From Formicarius rufipectus (lineage: Eukaryota; Chordata; Aves; Passeriformes; Formicariidae): a DNA stretch of 64,000 nucleotides. The DNA is taken from positions 686,619 to 750,618 of the forward strand of contig VXAU01001757.1 of the NCBI GenBank assembly GCA_013399695.1, in the 5' to 3' direction. The first letter of the stretch is position 1. Every line of letters begins with the position of its first letter. The notes under the pieces were generated by a model. The model was not told where the DNA came from. It worked only from the letters and a program-made list of their open reading frames with translations, and did not search any database. Below are positions 1 through 11,500 of the stretch, in pieces. The position numbers and the translations under genes are program-made.

Positions 1-3000
1 CTGGCTGGACTTGCTTCCCTAAAGAACAAAACTGCACTATTCTACCCATTTCTGTGGGGTGTTGTTGAACAATGTGGGTCTCTTTGAAGGACATCTTGTT
101 CTGACTCTTCTCCAGCCCCATGCACAGCAGATGGGTGGGCTGAAAAGCCCAAAGCTCTTTCCACAGCCCTGCTGTCTCCATGCTGTGCTGGATCAGCACA
201 GGAGTTGCACCCACACCTTGGGTTTAGGTGTCTTTAGACTGTACTAAATGCTTCAGATCCTGAGAGCTGCTGTCTTCTCTCCTCCCTGGGCTTTCTGTTG
301 TGTTCCACCTTGCCACGCAGGGTCACCAGCTCCCAGGGGTGATGCTGGGTCTGACTCCTCACTTCTGTCCCTCATAGAGGGGACAATTTCTGCTGCAGCC
401 ACGGGGCAGGAAATGCAGCCACCCGCGGGCTCAGAGCAGTTAACCACGGGAAGGTGTCACAAGCTGCAACGGAAGGGTGTGAAAGCTGAGTCAGGGTGTG
501 CACTGATGTCTGATGGGTCTCCGACCCCTGGCACGGGGCCATATCTCACTGAGGTGCTGCAGCTCAGATGGAGCAGGTGCAGCCAGAGCCCCCTCGGTGG
601 GTGGTGGCTGTGGCTTTGGGTGGGATTAGCTGATGGGTTTAGCTTGTAAAGAGGAGACTGGCAAATCCCTGGGGGCGTTGGGGGTGACCTGGGTGACTGG
701 GTGGGTGCAGGGAAGGTGGTGGGGCAAGGAGGGGACTGGTGAGTTCTGGCTTCAGCTCTTCATCATCCAACTAAGAGAGCTGGAGGGTTTTGCTTTTGTT
801 CAGGTACATGGGGAAAGGGCTGGTGCACCCTGTTCTTGCACAATGTATAATGGAGGGTGTTCCTACAGTACCAGCAGCATTGTTGTGGGGAAAAGACTTT
901 GGTCCAAGCCATGGAGCCATCAGCAGCCAGACCCTGCCACGCTGGGACTGTGCCACTTGTGGGGTGGGAGCTCTCAAATCCTGGTAGGACAGAAACAGCC
1001 AACTTGCTGAAGGCAGTTTCAGGACATTGTGCCAGTGCTGGTCCCTTTTGTAGTTCTGGATGACTTGTCCCACTGAGCCATTGCACCCTTTGGTAGAGGT
1101 TTTCCCACTCATGTATGGGTTCATCCAGGTACCTGCTCTGCCTTTGACTCTGTGGGAGATGAGCTGGGGGAGCCAGAGGGGCTGAGCTGAATCTTTCCTG
1201 CTCATTGCTTGGGAAGGCAGCTTAAACTTTCCTCATTCGAGGGCTTGGGATTGTGTTCAATGTGTTTACTGAGATAACTCGTGTTCAAGGTGTCAGCAGG
1301 ATTTAAATGTATTTAAAGGAATGGAAATGAAGTTATGGGTGTGAAGGCTGAGGATAAGGAGGATTGTTCCTTGGGATGAAGTATGGGAGCAGCCAGGGCA
1401 GAGAGTGCCTTTTCTCAGTCAAGTAATAAATTATGAGGTTTGTATCTTTGAGCTTAAAATAAAGGGATGTTGCCCACAGCAGAAAATGTCACTCCCTGCC
1501 TCCACGCTCCCATCTGAGTCATTCTGGTAGCAGAAGCATCCAACTGTCCTGACTCAAGATTTTCAGATTCTAGGACTTGGTGATGCTCATGAATATCAGA
1601 ATATTTCAGGGAGGATCTGCAGAGCATCCAGGGTCTTGCTTGTTAGCTTCTCTCTGCTGGCATTTTGTTTTTATTTTAATTTTATTTAAATGATAGCTGA
1701 GATTCAGACATCACTGAGTTGCCACTTGGAAAATGCCCCCTGTAAGGTGGCACTGACACTGTGTGGTGATGTGATTTATCTGGCTGCTCTTGGTGATGCC
1801 CAAACAGCAGCCTGTGGGGAGGCAGAGGTGCTGGAGCACTGAATCAGGTGGTTTATCTGAAGCTGTGTGGTGGGCAGGAGACATCCCAGTCTCTTTGCTC
1901 ATGCCAGGTGTCCTCTGGGCTCTGTGAGGGTGGCTGGGACGGTTGGGGCAATGCTGGAGCGTGACCAGAGCAACTCTTGCAACACTGGTTGAGGTTTGTG
2001 TGGGGTGCAAAGGTTGTGCCTGTCCAAACAGCTGGGAAATGTGTGGCTGAGTGTGGGATGGGTTTCCTGGTTCTTGGCTGGTTTTGCCCTTGGAGAATCC
2101 TCTTGGTGCTGCCAGACCCCAGAGAGGCACCTTGGCCTCAGTCCTGTCGACTGCCTGGCTGTGCCAGAGGAGACAGGGCCACTGTGGTTATGGAGTGATG
2201 GTGTTGGGCTGGCAGCAGAGCTCTTCTCGTGGGCTACACCAAGGTGTAACCTCAGGGGGTGAATGGCCCCATCCTGGGGGTGACCATAGTGCTTGTGCTG
2301 CTCCAGTACAGCCTTGGAGGTGTCTGCAGCATCTTATGGTGGTGATGGTGGGCATCGAGCCTGTCCCCAAATCTTGTCTGTGGGTGAGCAGCACGAGGAC
2401 AGGGACATGCAGGACATCCCACACCCCGTTGCTGTGGGCAGAGACATACAGAACAAGCCATCCCTGAGGAGCAGAGGGCCTAGATGTGAGTCTGCTGGAG
2501 GCAGGGGAAAGGGCTCAGAGTTTTTTGGTGAGAGCCCATGGCCTATAAATACCTGGGGCTGAGGCACCGTGTGCCACTCACATTTGTGGAGCCGAGGCCA
2601 GCTGACTGTCAGGATCTGAGGTGCTCGCTGGTGCTTCCAAGATCTCCTCAGGGGTGTGGTGCATCTGCCAGCATTGGGAATAACCTCACGCCAAGGCAGG
2701 GATTTCTCTTCCAGCCGGCTGGCTGGACGGGAAGGCTCCTTCTGCTTTCCCTCTGACAAGCACTTAAAAGATAAAATGAAAAGAAATCATGTTAAGGAGC
2801 TGAATTGTTGTTCAGCGCCTTGGTTGTACCCGAGACTTCAGTGAGCTCTAAGATGAGGATGGAGCAAGGGTTCAGGCTTCTTCAGAGGTCCTGCAAAGCC
2901 CCAGGCTCTGTTGCCCTGGCAGGTGCTGCCTGTCTGAGCTCAACAGGGCTGCCTTGTGCAGCGAGGCATTGCTCGGTGGGAGTAGGGGCCAGAGGGGCAG

Positions 3001-4380
3001 AGTCTGGCACTTTATAATTGGTTGGGGATATTAATATGTTTTATGAGCTAAAGGCTAGATTGCAATCCAGCCATCTGCCCTGCTTTGGGGGGTCGTGTGT
3101 CTCCACCACCCCAGGAGAATAGAACCAGTTGCAATTCAGTCTCATTAAACTGGCAGAAAAACAGATTTCTTATTCACAGGAAATTATTATTTTTTTTTTA
3201 ATTTGTCTTTTGGGTTCTGTCAGACTGAAATGAAATGGTTGTTCTTGCTTTTCTTCTGCTTGAGCTTCCAGTAAGGTCAAGGGTCCTGTGCCTTGAGGCT
3301 ACCCTGTAAGATTGATGTGCCTGTTGTGCCAGGGGCTAAATCCATCCCCGTGTGGACTTGGGAACTGCTGGGTCCCTGCCAGGGGAAAAAGCTCCCAAAA
3401 TCCCAGCAGGGCTTGTCTGGAAGGGTCCTTTATTGGATTAGAGCTTGTCAGTCTGGAAGCATTTCCAACAAGATACTCTGGACTTGGAATAACTGAACCT
3501 CATTTTTCTGGCAGACCATTTCCCCCCTTATTCACTAGGAAACTTCCCAGTGGTTCTGGTCCTGGCTTCTCCCCAGTCGCCTTTCCTGGAGGAGCAGTGG
3601 AGACTGTCACCTCTTCTGATGGGGTCACCTGTTCCTCTGTGGCTCCACTCCCTGATCCTTCACAGCAAGAGATGCTGGAGAAGTGGTCCAGCCTGTCCTG
3701 CATCCCAGCTGGCTGGTGTCCTGGTGCGGGGAGGGGGCTCGGAGCAGCTTGGCTGCCTCCCCTTGTTTCCTCCGGCGCTTTAGTAAAGGCGGGGGCTGCT
3801 GGACCCGCCGGGCTGCCCCGGGACCTGCGCCGGGCTGCCTGCGAAGAACACACCCTCCCAACTGCTCTGCCGGGGCACTGATCGCCCGGGGACCATTTGA
3901 GCTGCCCAAAGCGGCTCTTTTGTTGGGAGGCTGAATTCCAACTCGGGCTGCTGCTCGGCCCGGCTCTTCCCATGCAGAATTCCCGTCGCCCCTGGTCACG
4001 GCTCGCCCGAAATGCAGCAGCCCTCGGGTTTGGCAGCAGCTCCGCCCCGACCCTGCAGGGCTTTTTTATTCCCCTCTCTGGAACAGGTTTTGGAGCTCTG
4101 CGCTCCTGTTTCATACACACGGGCCCTATTTCAGTGAGTGAGGAGCTTCCCCAGAGCTGCAGGAACTAATGTGAAGCCTTAGTTTGGTCTTGTGCTTCTT
4201 AAAGGAGGATTTTTTAAAATTTTATTTATATATTTCTGAACACCTGCTGTATGAATTACAATTTGCCTTGTAAATGTAAGCAATTCAGCGCCTGAGCATG
4301 AGCGATGGGGGTTTTCTTTTCTCCTGGAAAAAGAAAAAAGCAAAACCTCGCAGGTTTTTTGCCTTCTGGCATCTTGGCCT

Positions 4381-4560
4381 TAAAGCAGAGAAACTCAAGA
4401 TGCTTTTATTTATTTATTTAAACCCATTTTAATTCAGTTGCCCCTTGTCCTTATAAATAAGCCCCCAGACACATGACGAGGCAACCATCCCTGCTATTTA
4501 TAGCTCGAGCTGCTCCACATGCCTGTTTTAAAAATCAGGCAGCTAAATGGCTCTGCAGCC
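4381..4560. promoter_or_regulatory. AT-rich intronic stretch with a MEF2-type site (candidate enhancer)
   Basis: CTATTTATAG at 4494-4503 is a full match to the MEF2 consensus. It lies in a run with ttataaataa, a Pitx/homeodomain-like AT core and few repeats. This is sequence composition only; function is not shown. Confidence 0.25.
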
Positions 4561-4698
4561 TTTCAGCAAAAGGCTTAATGACACAGGCATTTTCTATGCA
4601 TGGATGGGTGGATGTTTAAAGGCCATTGGTGCTGTGCCTTCACCCTGAGCAGGACGGATTGTTTCTGTAGGGGGTGGTTTCTGCTGGGCAAAGGGGAG

Positions 4699-4986
4699 CC
4701 CCTTGGCACTGCCCTGACCTCGGGTAGGGGCTCTGGGTGGGCTGCACCCCATGGCTCACCCCTTGGCACTGCCCTGACCCTGGGTGGGGACTCTGGGTGG
4801 GCTGCACCCCTTGGCACTGCTCTGACCCTAGGTGGGGGCTCTGAATGGGCTGCACCCCACAGCTCACCCCTTGGCACTGCCCTGACCCCAGGTGGGGGCT
4901 CTGGATGGGCTGCACCCCACAGCTCACCCCTTGGCACTGCCCTGACCCTGGGTGTGGGGTGGGCTGCACCCCATGGCTCACCCCTG
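4699..4986. repeat. Minisatellite, 60-bp unit, about five copies
   Basis: The anchor ccccttggcact recurs at 4699, 4759, 4807, 4867 and 4927, giving spacings of 60, 48, 60 and 60. Units differ by a few substitutions. The 48-bp unit lacks 12 bases around the ATGGCTCA segment. Because 60 and 48 are multiples of three and the unit lacks stops, long open frames appear on both strands; these are not genes. Confidence 0.95.
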
Positions 4987-5120
4987 CTCCAGCCACTGGG
5001 GATGCTCCCAGCAGGCTTGGTGCTCCCACCTTTCCCCCACATCTTTGCTCTTCATGGGGTTACCACTAGAGAAGACACATTGATATTCCCCAAGCTTTTT
5101 TTTTTTTTTTTTATGTTTTT

Positions 5121-5467
5121 AAGCTGCATGAATTCTTTATTTTTCTAATTTTTTTTTTAATTTGTTTCTGGCATCACCTCCCTGTAGTGATGAGGTTGCT
5201 GGTAACCTTTACCTGTTTAACTGGTTATGCCACTTCTCAGATGAATCTACTTTATTCCTGGCAAATTATTCAGCCACAGTTTTCAGGCAGCTTNAAGCTG
5301 CATTAATTCTTTATTTTTCTAATTTTTTTTTTAATTTGTTTCTGGCATCACCTCCCTGTAGTGATGAGGTTGCTGGTAACCTTTACCTGTTTAACTGGTT
5401 ATGCCACTTCTCAGATGAATCTACTTTATTCCTGGCAAATTATTCAGCCACAGTTTTCAGGCAGCTT
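5121..5467. repeat. 173-bp direct duplication interrupted by a single N
   Basis: Bases 5121-5293 and 5295-5467 are the same sequence apart from one base (gcatgaattc versus gcattaattc). A lone N at 5294 sits exactly between them. A near-identical pair joined at an N is what an unmerged contig overlap looks like, so this is more likely an assembly artefact than a real duplication. Confidence 0.9.
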
Positions 5468-8330
5468 TTTCTCTATTTTGACTGACTGGCTGACTGTATT
5501 AACTGATAGTGCTGCTTGGGCTGCTTTGATCCTGTATTATTTATGGAAATGATGGCACATAACTCTGCGTGGCTGATTAATGCTGCATGTATTTTTAATA
5601 TGCTAGTTCTCCTGCTTGATCTGTGCTAAATGATTATTCTCTGATGTGTTCCTGGGTTCATTTTGGCTCTTTATGAAAAAAGAGATTGAAATGGACTGTT
5701 TGTTTTGTTGCCTTTTTTTTTTTCCTTTTTTTTTCTCCCAGTGGTCTCATCATGTGCTGGTTTTGAAGCTTTCACAGGTCGTTTTCCCCAGCATGACTCT
5801 GCTGCTGCCACGTGGAGCACTTACACTTTATTGCTATTAATTTGAGCCTTTCATTGGTGGCATTACTCTAAATTCATTGCTGTGTGTGCAGGGAGGTACA
5901 AGGTGGAACAACAACCTTTGAGGTGATGCTCCTGCTTTCCTTGTGTGCAGTTGCTGAATGCCAGCTTGGCTCTGACTCAGATCCAGCAACACCTGAATGA
6001 GAAAGAACCTGCTCTGAATCAGAAATGGTGTAATTCATATTTTCTGTGGCCTGTCACAGGATGGCTGGGACTGGTGGATATTAAGGAGATGACTTTAATT
6101 GCCAGGGAGGTTTGTGCCTGAGCCACAGCTTCCTGCTCTGTGGAGCGAGATGTGGTCAGGGCTGGGGAGGGTCTGGAGGGCAAAGGTGGAGTGTCATCCC
6201 AGGAAATAACCCACCACATCCTGTGGTGCATCCCATGGCATGCACAGCATGTGCAGTGCTGCTGGTGCTGACGTTGAGAGGGAGCCTGTTGTCCTTCATC
6301 CCTCCTCCAAAATCCTTCCCCATCACTAGACGTGGCCAGTGGGGTGGAAACTGGGAGGTTGTTCCAGATGAACCATCTGTGAGCTGGAGGATCAGCATTT
6401 CCCTGTCCCCAGGGGCAAAGTGGAGGGGAGGAAGTTGGTTATTTTTAAAAACTTATATTTTTTTCCCCTGTCTTTTGTAATACCTGGTCATTTTCATGGT
6501 ACAGGCAAGGGTTGGCTCCAAACCCCTGCCTGCACCTGGCACGTGGTCAGACCCTCCTTCTCCCTGGGCACACCGTGTTCCAGCAGTCACAGATTTGTGA
6601 GGATGCTTTCATGAGCAGCACTAAATGTGCAAAGCAATGCTGGTTGAAAACATTTAAATGAAAGCTTTTTTCCCCTCCTCTGAACAGGCTTTTTTGTCAA
6701 AATCAGCAAAATACATATCTTTCTGCAAAAGATCCCTTTTCCTTTAATGCACTTTTCCATTGAAAACAGTTTAAACTCGATGTTCTGATCCTTCCCTCCC
6801 GATTTTTCAAAGCTCCTTGGGCCATGAAAACTTCAATGATTCCATTTTCCTTCTTCCTTCTCCCTCTATTTCCAAAAAAGATATAAAGATAGACATATAT
6901 ATTGTAATATACATGTAGTTCTTTTCTACTTGCCAAAACTCTTTGTCTTTTATCACCAGGAACAAAGCAAACATTAGAGGCTGGTTTTTTTAGGGTGTTC
7001 TTTCTCTGTCCCAAAATAGAGACATGCTCACATCAGCAGTTATGTATGTGGGGGGGAAAAATCAGGAGGGATGCACCGTGTTGGATGCTGAGGAAACAGG
7101 CAGGACTCTTGGATGTGGCTCCTACAAACCCAACTGCCTCTGTGGCAGGTGTGTGAGTGATGAGGCAGAGCCACCCAACCTCCGTGGGGCCTTTTGTTTG
7201 GAGCCTTGCTGGATGGGGAAGGCACAGGGAGCCTTGTGCAACAGCCTGACTGGGTGGCGTGGGGGCGAGGGTGGCATTTCCATGCCCCACTTCCCACCCA
7301 GACTGCAGCCTAAGGGCTGTGGGGAAGTGGGCTGGGATGAAGGGAGGACTCCAGGATATCCTGAGAATGTGGAGGATCTGCTCCAGGTTGTTTATCAGAG
7401 CTAAAGGGTTGCTGGGACCAAAGCGGAGCACAGCGACCTGTCGGCTCCTGCCGGGGCTGGGTGTTTGCTCAGTCACTGCCAGCTCTGGAGCCTCCCCAGC
7501 TTCTGCTCTGCCCTTCCCTGCCAAGGCCACGAATATCTTTTTGTTTTGATGTTTTTATTTTTTAAATCCTGGTTCCAGTACTCAAGGAAGGATTTGGGGA
7601 GGATTTTCCTTGTTTCTCATCTCCCCAGGTGACTTGGATGCTCAGCGAGCCCATCTTCCAGCGCTCCCCTCCCTTGAACAACCACACTAAGATCTGTCCT
7701 GTGGGGTTTTCAAGCAGTGCCCTCTCCAACCCCGTTCCTGGGCTGGGGGTCCTCTTTGGGTCTGGAGAGGGGCTGCTGGGCTGTGTGGCATTGCCATGGC
7801 TTGCCCAGCACCTCCTGGGCAGCGGGGCCATGTCTTAATTTACAGGAAATTAAGAGATTTATTTAAACTAGAAACCAAAGAAGGAAAGGGCCTCCTTTAA
7901 ATTTAGAACAAACTTTAATTAAAAAATTAAAATTATAGAAAGGATAACAGTTCTTAACTACAATGTGTGTGTGTATATATAATCAAGAAAAAAAAAAAGG
8001 AAACCAGAACCGAACAAGTGTTAATTTACCCCTTTAAACACTGTGCAGTCTCTGCTCCCGTGGGGTGCAGTGATATTCACGGACTGAAGGTGGGACTCCA
8101 GGTGTGGGGCTGCCCCGGACACAGACTGGTTGGGCGGGTCCCTCTGGGATGGGTGGTGTGGGATGGATGGGATGAACTGGGACCCTTTCTGTGGGCAGTG
8201 CAGACTCTCTCCTAGTCCTTGGCTGGAGGGAGGGAAATGAGCCTGGGATGGGGCAGGACCGCCCCCTGACACTGACAGTCGGTCCTGTCAGGGGACCTGC
8301 AGCAAACCCAGGGCAGCGATGGCTCTCCTG

Positions 8331-8371
8331 TCTCTTTCTCTCTCTGCCTCTCTCTCACTCTCTCTCTCCCC
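8331..8371. repeat. CT-rich simple repeat
   Basis: An interrupted (TC)n run with single T or G interruptions, followed by CCCC. There is a lone N 150 bases further on, at 8523. Confidence 0.85.
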
Positions 8372-8522
8372 AGGGGTTGGAGCGGGAGTAGAGGGAAGGA
8401 GACAAACCACAGGGGACGAGGCTCTCCGAAGGTGCGGTCTCCCCCTGCAGCAGCATCTCCCCCAGCCACCCAAAAAAACCCCAGTGTCCCTTCCCCCAGA
8501 GGGGAAAGAGAACAAAGCCCTC

Positions 8523-8523
8523 N
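8523..8523. other. Ambiguous base N
   Basis: A single undetermined base in a C/A-rich stretch (ccctcNcacccc). There is no duplication around it, unlike the N at 5294. Confidence 0.99.
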
Positions 8524-11500
8524 CACCCCACCTCAACCATCAGCTCCCCCTTTGTTAGCTAGCAGTGGGGAGAACCTAGGCAGTTTAGCTCCCAATGTGT
8601 GTTGGTAGGGGAAAGAAAAAAATTCCACCAAGTCCTAAAACTCTTAAGAGGCCAGCTGGCACGGGGAGCAGATGGGGAGGTGGAGCTGGGCTGTGACAGA
8701 GCCAGGTGACGTAGCAAACCAAATACCTGTTATCAGAGGGCAGCAAACTGAGCCCCCACCTGCCCCAGCTGCTCTCCCCTCAAGGGCAGGGCTGCCCTGC
8801 GGCTCCCTGGGAGAGACAGTCTCTTATTAATGTGCTTGCCTTGGCTCAGCTGTGTCGTTGAGAAATCCGAGTTTGACTCCAGGTTTGTCATCACAAGTGC
8901 TTATCTGGTCTTAACTGTTTTACTCAGAGTGTTTTTTGCCTCCTGGAAGTTGACAGGGAGTTGTTGACAGCGTGCCCCTCGACATGGATTAGTGCTGACG
9001 TCTCGCAGTTGGGTCTTCCAGTTTTATTTGCATCTTGGTTGTTTTGTTTCGAGGGAAGGCTTTTGTACATGTCTAATTCTTTTAAAATGGAAAACAAGGA
9101 GTGGGCTGGTCTCTGAAGGGACAGTTGGTTACAAGGGTGGTACTGACTTCCCTGCAGAAGAAGGCCAGCTCTGGGTTGGTGGTCAGAATGACAGTCCTTC
9201 CATGCCCAGGAGAGGGCCTTTCCTCCTCAGCACCCCAGTCTGGTGTTGGGGGATGCCTGGAGCAGTGGCTGTCTCTGATTTTTGGTTACAAACCCCTTAA
9301 AAGCTTTCCAGGAGGTGTGTAGATGGTGAGTTCAAATCTGTGGACTGGGGATTTGATGCTCTCCTCTCTCTGCTCCACCACCTATGACTTTGTGATCCCT
9401 CTTAGGGGATCCCTTGTACCCACTGTCATGTCTGTACATGGAGTAGGTGGTCCTTGCCTTAGAGCTAATACTCTCCTACCTGTGTATATGTATATCAGGT
9501 AATATATTTGACAGTGGGTGCACTATTTGCCATATCAAAGGAGAGCTTCAGGGTTATGTCAGGTACCTGCACGCCCTGGGTTTGGTAGGATTTTGGATGT
9601 GTCTTTGCAGATGGGACTCAGATCCTCGTTTTGCAGGGTTTCTCATTGGCAGCAGAGCTGGTGGAAGAGGAGACACCACTCCTCCTCCTCCTGCAATGCC
9701 AAAACAGTCATTTTGAAGCCCTCAAAAATGGGGAAATGGTCAGGATAGAAATGTCAACAAACCTCTTCTAGTTGACCCACTGGCTGCAGAGGAAGCTCTG
9801 TGGTTTTGAGCATCAGTTTGGATTGGGATCAGTCTGGCTTTTGCCCAGAGACTGGGTGTGTGCTGCCTTTGCTGAGGGTAATTCCCCCTTGGTGATGTTG
9901 GGAGTCTCAACTGACCCTACAAATCACAGTTTGGTTTTAGCATCTTGGCTCAGACTTGGTCTCAGCTTAGTGCCTAAGCTGTGGGTGAGATAGGACATGC
10001 TGCACAGGATACCTGGAACCCTCCATCCTTCCTGTCATTGCTTGTAAGGGTTTTGCCTATTTAAAGAGGATTTGGATGTTCCATGGGACAGGGCTGTTGC
10101 CTGTTGTCCTCTGCTGGATGTCCTGGTATTTGTTGTGGAGGTTTCAGGGAGTTGGCTTAGGCTTGAAGTCACTCTTTGTTTCTGGTTGCTGAGAACTTGT
10201 GCTGTTTAATGGAAACATTTCCCTTTGGAAGGTGAGCTGTTGCTAGAAATAAATGCAGGTAATACCTTGTGGCTGAGGCAGGAGCTGGGACTGGATGGAG
10301 CTGCAGGGGCTGTCGTGGTGAGTAAGGAGAGAGGAATGAAGAGCTGATGTGCAGCCCTGATTGGAGTCACTCGTGCTGCAGGGCTCAAAGCAGAGGTGAG
10401 TGGTCCAGGGGCTGGCAGCTGCCCTTAGACCCCTGTGGGTGGGCTCTGCCCCTGCTCTGTGTGCTGGAGAGGGGGATTTATGCTCTCTAAATTCGTGCCA
10501 TTGTCGCAGTTGCTGGAGGAAAGTTTGGAGTTCTGCTTAGGTGCACCATGCTGGCTGCTCCCCTTCAGCAGAGGATACTGTATCTGCTGCAGTTCCCTGT
10601 TTCCAGTGATAAGTGAAGGCTTTCTCTGCCCAAGTGTCTTTTTCCATGATGTGTCCTGACCGGTATCAGTTCCCTCTGTGAAAGCTCAACTTCTCCTCCA
10701 CGGATTTGCCAGCAAATTTTATCTTGCTGCAGTATTTGCAACCCAGTTCAGCAGGTGCTGGATGAAGGTGTGAAACGAGATCTCAGAGAGGGAATTTAGA
10801 TCCCCTGATGTGAACTGGAGGTGGATGCATCACTGTGTCCTGTGCAAAGCATAGCAGGGCAAGCACAAGGCTGCATTAGAAAATCAGGGAATAACACTTA
10901 TGGAGCAGGACACCTCTCTCCCAGCTCGGGTGACATTTTGCCTGCTGTGTCCCAGCAGCTCTCCCTGCTTACAGCACATTGTAACTTACAGCTCCTTGTC
11001 TAGCAGGAGTAACTCCAAACCAGCCCCTAGCACTGTGTCATCCTAACCTTGAAACAGGACCCAAATGGCAAAACCTGCCTGAAACCAGTTGTGGTTACTC
11101 ATGCTCTGTGCTATCCCTCTCCCCCTTGGGGTTTCTGCTGTGGTAATTCCACCTATTAAGCAAGGAGACAAAACACCTTTATTAAGCTTGGAACCAAGCT
11201 CGGGAGCAGTGAGAGAACCAGGACCTGCTGGCTGCAGGATCTCAAGGGGTTTTCATCTCTTCAGGTCCCTCTCCTTTCCTCTGCACGGCCTTTGAAGTGA
11301 GTGAGAAAGGAAGAAGGGTATTTTGCTGTTTGTGATGAATGAAAGTCTGCATCTAAATATATTTATTTAGAGTAGGAACAGAAATTAGCAGTGTGTATTG
11401 GGAATGAATCCTGTGATGTTGGTGTCTTCCAACTCAGAATATTCTGTGAAATCTCCAAGCTTGAAAATGCAATGAGCTGAGATGGACTGGGGTCGTAGCT

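Noticed and set aside
3500..4120. GC-rich stretch with open frames considered as MEGF9 exon 1
   Set aside because: No ATG with a signal peptide and no donor in a phase giving the single base needed by exon 2; too little CpG for the expected promoter.
4575..5148. Long open frames on both strands (155 and 182 codons)
   Set aside because: They are produced by the 60-bp minisatellite, whose unit lengths are multiples of three and lack stops.
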